Below are positions 53,435 through 64,000 of a DNA stretch of 64,000 nucleotides, piece after piece; the first letter of the stretch is position 1; every line of letters begins with the position of its first letter. A model generated the notes under the pieces. It searched no databases and was not told where the DNA came from. It saw only the letters and a list, made by a program, of their open reading frames with translations. This DNA is from Pterobdella sp. o SKG-2022 (taxonomy: Eukaryota; Annelida; Clitellata; Hirudinida; Piscicolidae): the NCBI GenBank assembly GCA_964035795.1, contig OZ038325.1, forward strand, positions 4,407,163-4,471,162. The letters are read 5' to 3'. The position numbers were made by a program, and so were the translations under genes.

Positions 53435-56400
53435 AACTTGAACTGCTCCAAGTTTTAATATTGCTTATTTTTTTGAATTTATTTCTAATTTCTGCAGGTT
53501 ATTTTCGAGTATACAATAAGTTTTCTAATACAGTAAAAAAAATAGATGTATTCAGTTGTGTAACCCATTACAAAAATAATCATGAATATAATAACAAACT
53601 CCAAAGGAATTTAACAAATATAGTAACGATCAAAAAATCTTCTTTATATATCTTAGGGAAATACTTCAAACAAAACCAACAAAACATCAACACATTTCCC
53701 TCCAACAAACACAGAAAGGAACCACGAATGGCGTTGCGCAATACCAGATCCAATGAAAGGAACATACAGAGACTACCACAGACACTTTAAAACGGACAAA
53801 GACAGACGTACGAATGGACATGTAAATATACATAACAACCGAATCAGCAACAGAGGGGAATGTGTGATAAACAGGGGGGATTATTACCTCATATATAACA
53901 AGTTTGTGGAGATTGCCTCTTTATTGATAGATTTTTTTTACTAATTTTAAGCACTAATTTCCATCATTATTCTTTATTAGTTTACTTAAAGTCTGATATT
54001 TATTAAAACTAGTGTTTATTATAATTATTCTTCAACTTTTTCATTAGTCATATGCTTATTTATAGGCGAAAAAACTGTTACTCATGTATGTTGATGCAAC
54101 TGAAACATGCCAACATCATACGCTACAAAGAGAGTTAGTATTACTACTACTACTATACTACTACTACTACTACTACTGCTACTACTACTACTACCACCAC
54201 TACCACTACTACTATACTACTACCACTACTGCTACTACTACTACTATTACTGCTACTACTACTACTACTATAGCTTCTTGTGACGGAGCAATACACTTCA
54301 GTAACTTCGAAGACATATGCTCCAATATAGGCAGTGGTTACTTGTGGGACATGCTGATCAGGAGTTAGTTCTGTTAAAAAATCACTCATAGTTATCATTA
54401 GTTATGGAATGTTTAATTAAAATAGTTATAGATGTGTTTTTTCTCAATTTATTAATCTTTAGTGATATTTTGTTAGATTAATTATTTCTAAGCATATCAC
54501 AAAGACACGTAATTGTGTATCTAAAGCTACATAGAAAGTAAGATATGTAAGAATAATCAAAAAGAAATACAGAAAAATGTAAGATACTGTTGATGTTGAA
54601 CCGTTTGTTGCAGGTCCCTTGACGCACCACCACTGCATTTTCAGGGACCACAAAATCAGGTCAATTTTTCTTCATCACAATATTTTGCTCTGTTTTTTTT
54701 AATTCACTGATAATTCAATGTTCATCGGTTAATTTTGAAATTAAATTTATTTTGATTGAATTGGAAAAATATAAAATCTTCATTTCGAAAAATTTATTCC
54801 AAAATCAAGTAGTATCACCCAATTCCTATCGATCAGATTCACCTACACTGATATCAACCATGCCCACTGCACAAATGGAGTTTTTTCATTGGCTGAAATG
54901 CATGCTGATAGAACCAGGGTCAAACTGCACTTTGACCACTGTGTACCGAACGCCATGTACAACAACAAAGGTTTCTTTGTTATTTCGCCTTTAATAACTA
55001 TTTGATTCGTATTTCCGTTGATAAAATATAAATAAAATGTTCTCATTATTTTTCATAATACCGGTATCTATTTTTTAACTATGTTTGTTATAGTTAACCA
55101 AAACTTATTTCCTCAATTTTTATTTGATCGAATGATATTAAATAATGAAATCATTTATTGACTACCTTTTCTCATCTTTCGTTTTCTCACTTCTCTCTCT
55201 CCTCTTTTCCCTCCTTCTCTCAAAAGTCATGAGCATCAGCTGCATTGGAGAATGGCAATATGGAGAAGATAGCAATATGATTGTAGAAATAATTAATGAA
55301 GAAGATGAAGAAGAAGATGATGATGATTATAATAATCTGAGATGCATTGTGAGTGGTGATTATAAAATTATCTAATAAATTTTTTAATTGGTTAATGAGA
55401 TTATGACTGCATTAAATAATGTAGTTTTAATATCTATAGGAGTGAAAATTTTCAAGTCGGTTATAAAACATGCACAGCTTATTAATGAACAAACATGAAT
55501 ATTCAACCTTAAATACAACAACACAAAAAATACAGCTGAATCTCTAATATAATCAATAACAACTCAAGCACACAACAACAATTGCACAAATATTAACATC
55601 AAAACGTATTTCTACCAACAATAATAGCAAGAAAAATTACAAAAAAAACAGAAATACAGCAAAAAACACTCACACGACATCTATCGAACACTAATAACAA
55701 ATATGTCTGTGGCGAGTAGTTGGGATTGTGGTTTGTTGCATAACGCCACTACAGGAGCTCTTGTTCTCAATTTTATTGAAGGTTTGGTGGATGGTGTTGT
55801 GTGGTTTAATCGGTTTGTGTTGTGTGATTTAATCGGTTGGTACTGTATTTGTTTGTGTGTTGTTGACAGTGTGTATATTTATTTCTGTGTGTGTGTGTGT
55901 TTGGTTTTTTACGTTTTTTTTAGTTTAATTTTTTGTGATCGCCCTATCTGGTTGTTTTTTCTTCATATTCAAGTGAAATAATGTTTGTTGTCGGCCCATA
56001 TAGCTCAGCAGGTTCGGTAGATGTCGTTTTAGACTAATTATTTATGTTATAACATGTTATAAATGTAATCATAACTGCTATAAACACAAAAACTTATATA
56101 TAAACTTGGCACTTTATTGATAATGTATGTTCACCTAACAACAAGCTTCGTGCATTTATAATATACTCAACGTATTGTAACTTTTTTAACGAAAAGCTTC
56201 GTAATTAATAGAATTTCTTTAAATATATTGCCGTATTTTGTTTGAATATTTTGTGTTCGGTTCACAGGCTCAAAAAACCACAAAAATAAATAAAAATTAC
56301 AAAAATAAGAGTCACAAGCAGATGTTAGGCGCAAAGTCAAAAAAATTATAAAACTTTCATAGAAAGCAATTTTAATTTCGTAAAAAAGTTAATTATTCTA

Positions 56401-59400
56401 TTATTTCAATACATTTCAAAAATTAAATAGGTTCAAAAGCTGTTATATTCGGCTAGCGTTGCATTCCTGCATAAAATTTTTTGGATGTTTAAAAAAAAAT
56501 TTTAACAAATGTAATGATTTGAAAATTATGCTTGAAACTTCTGAAAATAAAGCCAATACTGACTCACTAATAATTCCAACAACAATAAACAAAAAATTGG
56601 CATGTCTTTAAAGATTAGATCCAACAATATAAAACTAAAAAATAATTCCTACTGAAATCCCAAATGATTTTTAGTGAGCATTATTGTACACAACTGTCCC
56701 AAAAATAGGCGTCTCGTTAAAATTTTGTTGCTTCATCATTGTAATTTATATTAGATCTATAGATGGCTTAAAACTTCGATTGTTTTTACAGATACAGTAT
56801 ACTCACCAAAATTAACATGTGCTTTCCCTGAGTGGCTGTATCAAAACACGTGGAATGATTTTATTGGTTCTCTTTTTTTTAAATCCAGCCAATCAAATGA
56901 TTTCAAAGTTTATTCATACCATCCTTTAACCAACCAAAAATCTCTGAGACGGGTTTTCAGTTGTTACTTGATGGTTGACTATTTCTTATTGGACGACGAA
57001 TTCACCTTTGTGTCACTGACTACTTCTGAGTGGTTTGTTCAAATTCTTTCATTGTTATACACATATTCCATCACTGTGGTCGATAATTGACAAGCTTATC
57101 TGAAATTATTGAAATTTCATTATTTTTCAACTTTTTATTAATAATTTCATTGTTTCGTCTGAATTCATTTTTATTTTATAATAATATTTGATAATAGTTT
57201 GCCATGTCTGTTATCTTCATTCTTGGATTGTTTTTTTTATTATTGCTCTAATTTTATGATATTTTTTGTAATACGTTGCAGGTCAACAAATCTTCAATGT
57301 TTGATGTTTCAGAAAAAGTCGAAACACGTGGCTATTCTTAAGGAGGGTTTGTTTAATGGCCGAGTTTTAATTTTATATTCTTATTTTTTTGTGATATTAA
57401 AAACATTAAAAAACAGAAATGATTTGTTGATAGCCTGAAGAGTACCATAAAAAAACCAAACGTCAGGCAAAATGTTGATTAACAAAAATATTAATTCTAA
57501 CTAATCATAACTATAATCATAATTCTGGTGTCAGGACCATATTTGGAAAGAGGGCAAGAGAGGAGATGTTTTGAGGAAGAATACACTTTCATGTACATTG
57601 CCAGTGAGAATTAAATTTATGAGGCATATATGAATTAGAAAATATTTCTCTCAAAAATTGATTTTTTCTTGCAGCTTCGGGTGACCTGGAAAACGAGCAC
57701 GTCAGAGTGGTTGATTATGATAATGATCCTGAAGACTTTGATGTCGAAAATAATAATAATAACAATAACGAGAATAAAAATAATAATAATAATGATATAC
57801 CCATTGAGAACGATTATAATAAAAAAATAAACAGTGATAATCGTCACTATTATGTTTACAATGGGGACAACTTCAACAACCAACATAACTTGAACGCCTA
57901 TGACTACAACGATAATATTAATTATAACCATCATCATCATCATCACCACTACAAATTACATTACTACCCACCAATAGAATGCCCTTTCCATTCATTCCAC
58001 CACTCCCTCTCCCACCAAGACTGTGTGCACCGTGTTGACTTTGCATGTGTGTGGCCGTTTATTGTCCATTTTGAACCGCTATGTGTGTCCAAACTACCTA
58101 GTGAGTGTGTTTGTGTATTTGGGAACAATCGAAGTTACTTAAATTTAGGTACAAACCTTGTTAATTTTTGAATTTTTCAGGAAGCAAATTCCAGTGTATT
58201 GATTGGTGGAAAAAGAGCCCGGAAAATGATGTGATCGTTATTTTGATGCAGGAGTTGTTATCAAAAACACTGTTTTGCATGGTGAACTTATTTTTATTTT
58301 TCAATAATTTTTGTCCACTTATATAATTTATAATTATTTGTGTTGATACTTAACTAATTGTTATATATTCTGCTTATAATTTTGTGGATTACTCATAATT
58401 TTTTTTCATTCATTGATATGAAATTATATTGGCAGCAACTCGACATCAAATCACATACTCTCAGCGTGTCGTGTGATGAAGAGGAAAAATATAATAAACT
58501 TACCGGCAGTAATAATAATAATAGAAACAACAACAATAACGTTAATAATACCAGTTATAGCAGCAAGGATGATATTATAAAGCTCCAGTACACTTACTTG
58601 AACGACTCCCATGTACACAACCTCCTGCTGCCTCAGTACTCTCTCTTTAGGGATGGTGGGTTTGCAATACAATACAATAAAATACAATACAATACAATAC
58701 AGCACAATACAATACAATACAATAAAATACAATACAATAAAATACAATACAATACGATACGATACGATACGATACAATACGATACAATACGATACGATAC
58801 AATAAAATGCAATACAAAACAATACAAAAAAATATAATACAATAAAATTCAATGCAATACAATACAACACAATACAATACAATACAATTCAATGCAATAA
58901 AATAAAATAAAATATAATAAAATTTAAAAAAAACTAATAAATGTGAATACAGTTGGAAATAATTAAGTTTATTAAAGCTTTTAAAAGATAGTCTGAAATT
59001 TAGTGAAATCCTTTCATTTCTTCTCCAGAACCGTGCAACCATCCTGCCACTGACTCTTACAGAGGCGCCATCTTACCCTGGAGCTTAGATTACTTCCAAC
59101 AACTTGAAGCGCAGCAGATAAAAAGATTGAAAGTTTTATATCATTCACTAGAGAGGCGGTGCTTTAATGGAGATTGTGGAACGAGAAGTGGTGGAAATGT
59201 GTTTGACAAAAATAACGAAAAGATCAATAATTTCAATGAAAAAAAATATCATAATAATCCCAACGCAAAAAATATGAATAATCATAGAAATGCGGCGTGG
59301 TTTGAGAAGCGCTTGAAGACCAGGGCCCGTCAGCAAGAACAGCAGTTTGTCAACAACTATTACTCATCACCCTTTTACCACACACAAAAACAACTACAAG

Positions 59401-61648
59401 AAACAGCATGGCTACAAAATTATCGTCACCAAGGAGAGAAAATTTTGAACAGGTACCAAAGAAACAAAATAGATGCGAGTTGGTCAAACAATGCGTCAAA
59501 ACTTTTTGCGCTCCCAACAACCAAAACAAAGCTGGTTTATGGAAACTTTTCGTTTCCCAAGTTTGAGCGTCTTTCAAATTTTTTGAACTTTGCTGTTTTT
59601 GTGAATGAAAACATTGGCGGTAACCTTACAGAAGCAAATACAAAAGAATTCAATAAAAATCAACAAAAAGTAAATGACGGGAATACAACTATGAAAGACC
59701 AAGAAAGGACCAAAGATCAAGAAATAGAAAAAATAAACAACTTAACAAATAATAAGCTACAAAACACGACAATTCAAAAAAACAAAATCGAAATTCATTT
59801 CAACAAAATCAAATTAATTATAAGAAATAAAACCAAAATGAAAACCTTTTTGAAAAAAATACGGAGTGCTGAGATGGCTCGTAAGTTGGACCTGCTCAAA
59901 CATCCTCTGTCCCATCACCTTCGTTTCCCTCACTCCTACTTCACATCAACAACTCATACCACAGTAAAAATATCAACAAATACAACTGAAAAAATATTTT
60001 TAGCAACAACACAATCAGAAATACAAACAGACGTACAGAAACCAGCGAACAAAACAAAACAAACAGCAACCCAAATACCAACCAAAACATCGACACTTCA
60101 AACACTAGAAAAGACTCACAAAGCTGCATTGCACTTGACAAGACCAGAAGCAGGGATACCCATGATGGTGGTGGAGAAGCAGCATGAAACCCAGACACCT
60201 CCACAAAACTTTATAAGCAGAGAGGAGAAGAGTAGGCAGACATACAAGAAAGACCATTTCATTTACAATACGTTTGACCAGGGCGTTGAAGGATTTTATA
60301 GCGGAGTTAAAAAATTTGAAATGTTTACCAAACTTCTTCAAGATTCATTACTCAACTGCACTTTTAAACAGTTCCATTGCATTCAAGTATATATTTTGAC
60401 GTCTTTCATTTTCATGTTTTGAGATTTGAATCTTTTTATTTTTGGTGTTTAGAAATAACTTGAAGAATACAATAAACACTTGAATTAACATTTGCTTTTG
60501 TTGTTATTTTTGCCATTGTTATATTGTAAATATTTTTGATTGTAATATAACTTGGTCCACATTTCCATCTTTTTAAGGTTGCACTTTTTTATAGTTAAAT
60601 TTTTATTCTAAGATTCGCATACATTCCACTTCTTCTGGAAAAAACTCAAAACAGAATAAAAATTATTTGTCACTGCCTATTCTCCCAACTTCTCTATCTT
60701 TCGTATGCTTCGTCACTGAACATAATTTAAAATGAAGTTTGTTGGTTTTAGTGTTCTGTATAAAGTTTAAGGTTTGGGATATTTGTTCAGTATACTAATC
60801 CAAACATAAGATCGCTTCAGTAGCTCCTTAACCATCCTCTTCATTATCGAAGCTTACAGTTGGTGATGACTCAAAAAAGTTGCACTTGATATATTACTTC
60901 TGTTTTAAGGTTTAGAAAAATTTGAAACTCCCAATTATTTAATTCACGAAACGATTGATATTACTTCAGAGACATCAACTCCACCACTCAATCTTAATTT
61001 TCTGCCTTTCAATCTCCATCAATGAAGACTTCGACGATTTTGACCAAAGGCTTTATGATAAGGTTAAATATACGGAAAATTGAAATTGTTTATATAAGCG
61101 TATGAAGGTTCTCATTGTCAAAATTTTAATAGTTTCGAATAATTATATTTAATCAGATCATTACTATTCCTATTATTATTCTTAACTTAATTTTATCCTT
61201 ATATAAGGCTAAATACATGAATATTGTTATTTTTGACATTTTCATCTGTTCGTACAGAAATTTGCGTGAATAAACGAAAAACTTTATTCGATAAAAAAAC
61301 ATTTTCCTGAATAAATATTTCAAAAAATATTTTCCCAAACGAAAGCCAATTACAAACGATTTGGAGGATGGGGCCAAAAGGGCAGTAGTAGGGTGAAATG
61401 TCCCAAGGTGTTTACAAATTCTCCTCATTCAATTAATTGTTTATGCAGCTTTTCAATGTAACGTAATTATGCATCAGAATAAAAACAAAAAAAAAATCAA
61501 TTTTTATAAGGCTACTACTACTTCTGCTTTGCTCTGTTTTACTAACGGTACATTTAATTCGTTCAATTGAATGCAAATACAGGGTGACTACGAGGCCCAC
61601 ATCAGTGCTGCTGAAAACCACCAAGACAAGATCCAGAAAGATTTCTAA
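53431..61648 (+). CDS. Secreted cysteine-rich protein resembling invertebrate DUF7042/7043/7044 family, 15 proposed exons
   Basis: Proposed exons: 53431-53508, 53657-53901, 54066-54133, 54274-54363, 54614-54659, 54837-54970, 55227-55348, 55652-55781, 56792-57032, 57282-57346, 57675-58100, 58181-58281, 58436-58655, 59029-60386, 61583-61648. Every junction is GT-AG and the phase carries through, giving about 1129 residues. Residues 1-22 are a signal peptide (hydrophobic LLQVLILLIFLNLFL, then SAG). Module one: WRCAIPD, GECVINRGDYYLIYNK, KNCYSCM, KHANIIRYKETSC (residues 50-135), then HHHCIFRDHK to HFDHCVPNA (165-215), CIGEW to LRCI (222-261) and SSWDCGLLHNATTGALVL. Module two restarts at CAFPEWLYQNTWNDF (about 312) and runs past residue 650. 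The last third is Thr/Lys/Asn-rich. No transmembrane segment is seen. The function is unknown. Exon 8 could start at 55628 (eight residues more). Exon 15 is provisional. Confidence 0.72.
54143..54273. repeat. (CTA)n/(TAC)n microsatellite filling intron 3 up to the splice acceptor
   Basis: ACTACTACT array with CCA and TGC variants. It ends ...ctactatag, where the final AG is the acceptor of exon 4. Confidence 0.93.
55993..56046 (+). repeat. Decayed tRNA-like SINE head in intron 8
   Basis: GGCCCATATAGCTCAGCAGG then TTAGACTAATTA matches the acceptor, D-arm and anticodon-stem words of the minus-strand SINE at 32566-32495. A short insertion lies in the D arm, and it has no B box. This is the same family, but older. 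Confidence 0.6.
56114..56213 (+). repeat. Two tandem degenerate copies of the PSMA4-intron hairpin arm
   Basis: 56114-56170 aligns to the right arm at 39825-39880 through TTGATAATGTA, CCTnAC, AAGCTTCGTG and CATTTA. 56173-56213 aligns again through GTAAC, ACGAAAAGCTTCGT and ATTAATA. They are direct, not inverted, copies. Confidence 0.6.
57738..57803 (+). repeat. In-frame (AAT)n coding microsatellite in exon 11
   Basis: AATAATAAT with AAC, GAG and AAA units encodes an Asn-rich run. A (CAT)n run at 57928-57950 in the same exon encodes seven His. Exon 13 has another AAT/AAC run (58509-58555). Confidence 0.8.
58666..58915. repeat. (AATAC)n pentanucleotide array in intron 13
   Basis: CAATACAATAC and CGATACGATAC units with AAAAT variants, about 250 bp. 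It starts 10 bp after the exon 13 donor (58656). Confidence 0.95.
60387..61582. other. Proposed intron 14, AT-rich
   Basis: Begins GTATAT after a CAA codon and ends ATACAG before GGTGACTAC. No LINE or microsatellite recognised. An unused coding-like stretch near 61021-61060 (GAAGACTTCGACGATTTTGA) may hide another small exon. Confidence 0.45.
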
Positions 61649-61799
61649 ACTATTTTTTTTGAAAAATTTCTCAGCTTACCTTAATCAACTTTTATGTTTT
61701 TATTGATATTTTTTTGCCCACTGCTTGTATGCAATATTTTATATAAAATACAGACAATAGTAGAGTTAAGATTTGTTGGGTGCTTGACGCAAACGTGAC

Positions 61800-63490
61800 A
61801 GAACTATTTAAAATGACTGAAAAGCCAGAAATTCTTGTCTTGATTTCCCGGAATCAACTGTGCAGTTGCCCATTCCAAATCGTGATGTGAGATACAAAAG
61901 TTCCAGCTACGACAAGTTTGTTTTGTGAGTCTTAAGATGATCAACCTGTACCAAAAGTATTCGATACTCTCCCAATTAAAACTGGTGAATTTACTGCAAT
62001 CGAGCTTCAAGCTTCCATAAAGTTTTTTTAAAATAACAAAGCTACTGGCCTCGATAGTATACCAATAGAAACATGGAAAATAGGCTGTATGAACAAAGAA
62101 TATTAAATGTATGCAACAAAACATATCTTGGTGACGCACCAAACTGCTGGCTACAAGGTAAAATCTTACCTGTTCCAAAAAAGGAAGACTTGAGTATAGC
62201 CAGTAATTATCGAGGAATAACTCTATCTTTGTCAGCATCCAAAATATACAATAAAATGTTGCTCAATAGAATACGTCTAATTTTAGACGAAAAGTTGAGA
62301 ACAAACCAAAATGGCTTCAGACCTGGTCGATCCACTCTTGCTCAAATCCTCACGCTGAGAAAAATAATGGAAGGAGTCAAATCAAGAACAATATCGGCAG
62401 TTATGATTTTTGTAGATTTCATAAAGCTTTCGATTCAATTCATAGAGGAAAATTAATGGAAATACTAAAAGCATAAGGCATTCTTCTTGAAACTGTAAAT
62501 GCAATTTCATTTCTATATAAAAACAATACTGCTAAAGTTATCTCCCCAGATGGTGATACAAGTTTTTTTCCGAATCATGCAGGAGTTTTGCAAGGATATA
62601 CTAGCACCTTACCTGTTCATAATAACAGTAGATTATGCAATGAGAACAGCAATCTCTAATTCAGATGATTGTGGCTTTACTCTCGAAAAAGCTGAAAGTA
62701 GGAGACATCCAGCACTATGTGTAACAGACATAGACTACGCAGATGATATTGCCCTACTTTCAGACTCTGTCGATAAAGCAGAAAAACTGTTGCATAATGT
62801 AGAAATGGCAGCCAAACTAATAGGTCTTCACATTGATGAGAAAAAAACACAATATATGACATTTAATCAAAATCCTTAAAAACTCACCACAATAAACAAA
62901 AACTGCATAAAACTCACAAACGATTTTTTCTATCTAGGATCCTGGATATATTCCAAAAAGAAAGACGTTGACGTAAGAATCGGTAAAGCTTGGGTTGCAC
63001 TAAAAAAACTAAATACTATTTGGAATTCAAATCTGCCAAAAAACTTGAAATTAGCATTTTTCCATACTACAGTGAGCTCTGTGCTACTCTGGATCTAGTA
63101 CCTGGACATTGACCAAAAAGTTAAAAACAAAGTTAAATGGGTGCTATACAAAAATGCTAAGAGTTGTGAATAATGTAAAATGGCAGCAACGTATAAGCAA
63201 TAATGTACTATACGACAACTTACCAAAGATAACTAATACAATTGCAACACAGAGAGTGAGTTTCGCAGAACATTGCTTTCGCAGTAAAGAAGTTATACAC
63301 AAATTGATACTATGGGAGCCAAGATGTGGTAAAAATACTAGAGAAGGACCAGCTCGAAATTTTATCAACCAACTAACTGATGATACTAATCTTGATAAAG
63401 AAGATTTAGAAACAGCTATGAGCGATAGGGAGTATTGGAAGGACAGAGTCCTAGAAGTTCGACTGTGGTCGACGTGATGATGATGAAGAG
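61800..63490 (+). mobile_element. Decayed LINE (reverse transcriptase to 3' end) with a short GAT tail
   Basis: Reads NNKATGLDSIPIE (about 62034), ILPVPKKEDLSIASNYRGIT, NQNGFRPGRSTLAQILTLRK, IDYADDIALLSD (YADD at 62736-62747), IGLHIDEKKTQYMTFNQ, YLGSWIYSKKKDVDVRIGKAW and WEPRCGKNTREGPARNFINQ. It ends REYWKDRVLEVRLWST (63476), followed by a TGATGATGATGA tail. Frame changes occur near 62080, 62440, 62880 and 63100. The endonuclease is missing or unrecognisable. It is 5'-truncated and dead. This family is common in several invertebrate genomes; I do not assign a clade. Confidence 0.85.
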
Positions 63491-63979
63491 TTTGAAAGTG
63501 AATGGTGTTTGCATGTAATAATATTTTTCAAACCTTTGCCACTCAACTTCACATTCTCAATAAAAAGCCATTGTAGTAATTGTGAGAAGTTGGAAAGGGA
63601 AATGAAAAGCTACAGTGGTAGCTTGTGTACTCCACCAAACTGCTCCGATTTCAAAAACGTCAAGTCTTTCAAGTTATCCATTTACAATGAAATCTTTTGC
63701 CACGTCATTTTGAAGGGCATTGAAAGCATGAGTAGTACACCATTGGTTTTAATGCCATTCAGTATTAGCTGCTTGGAGATATTTTATTCGTTTTCTATTG
63801 ATACTAATTTTCAGGTTTTTTACTTTTAATACCTTTATTACCAAATTAGTAAGTAACTGGGCTTTTGATTGCGCTCTTGTTAGGTTTCACATGACACCGC
63901 TCTAAGTGAAGAGATTGCTAACTGCTTAAAACCAACCAAAAAAACAAAAAATAATGAATCTTGGGTGAAAACTAATTAA
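63491..63979 (+). CDS. Cysteine-rich two-exon coding piece, 3' end of an unidentified gene
   Basis: Open frame from 63491 (ESEWCLHV) through SHCSNCEKLEREM, CTPPNCSDF, IFCHVILKG and SISCLEIFYSF to a donor after CAG at about 63825 (gttttt). It joins in phase to 63884-63979 (acceptor tcttgttag), which reads VSHDTALSEEIANCLKP and ends at TAA. The cysteine spacing and EW/C words resemble the upstream secreted protein. It may be the true 3' end of that gene beyond the LINE, or a paralogue. The upstream limit is unclear because the LINE tail lies directly against it. Confidence 0.45.
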
Positions 63980-64000
63980 TGAGACATTCTGAAATGTGAT

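Noticed and set aside
54752..54994. 80-codon frame across exon 6 (SPTLISTMPTAQ...)
   Set aside because: The neighbouring frame (TDINHAHCTNGVFSL...) fits the splice phases on both sides and has the cysteine spacing of the module, so the longer ORF is a shadow.
57313..57346. A 34-nt micro-exon (acceptor at 57311-57312) joining exon 7 directly to the 57.3-kb coding stretch
   Set aside because: The phases also fit, but it would skip the strongly coding-like exons at 55652-55781 and 56792-57032. Using the acceptor at 57280-57281 fits all three in phase.

Overview
This looks like an AT-rich invertebrate animal nuclear genome. Three genes have GT-AG introns, and one of them (about 53.4-61.6 kb) encodes a secreted cysteine-rich protein that resembles an invertebrate module family. 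The rest is non-LTR retrotransposon debris, tRNA-derived SINE-like sequence and very many long microsatellites. Two runs of exactly 200 N (19230-19429, 36560-36759) are assembly gaps. I cannot name the species. The microsatellite load and the LINE families fit several arthropod, mollusc or other invertebrate genomes.

Layout. 1-37 kb holds no host gene that I can support. It is AT-rich spacer broken by tri-, tetra- and dinucleotide arrays, including an uninterrupted 952-bp (AGT)n array at 5102-6053. It also holds LINE remnants: the C-terminus of an R4/Dong-like element running into a TAA array at 1-973, a zinc-finger LINE tail near 2.2-2.9 kb, an RNase H-bearing LINE at 11.4-13.7 kb that sits between two TCA arrays, and a nearly full-length R4/Dong-like element on the minus strand at 25.9-29.5 kb that sits between two TTA arrays.

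37.8-41.1 kb is a complete-looking PSMA4 gene (20S proteasome alpha subunit). I assembled nine exons whose phases all agree, giving 256 codons plus stop. Its introns carry a near-perfect 56-bp inverted repeat and a GC-rich foreign-looking island. 42.1-50.4 kb is a LINE nest: 3' and 5' ends of one RTE-like family, one long RTE/CFDP2-like element, and an internally deleted copy that lacks its reverse transcriptase.

50.5-51.5 kb (minus strand) is part of a KDM5-like histone demethylase gene. It covers the Lys-rich linker, an Asn-rich region and the first half of the third PHD finger, and an 18-A run breaks the frame. 53.4-61.6 kb (plus strand) is the main gene: 15 proposed exons, all phase-compatible, encode a secreted protein of about 1129 residues. 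It has repeated cysteine-rich modules resembling invertebrate DUF7042/7043/7044 proteins, and Asn-rich stretches encoded by microsatellites. A further decayed LINE (61.8-63.49 kb) separates it from another cysteine-rich two-exon coding piece at 63.49-63.98 kb, which may be its true 3' end or a neighbouring paralogue.

Exon joins come from reading splice sites and phases by eye. Family names come from memory of motifs. No database search was run.
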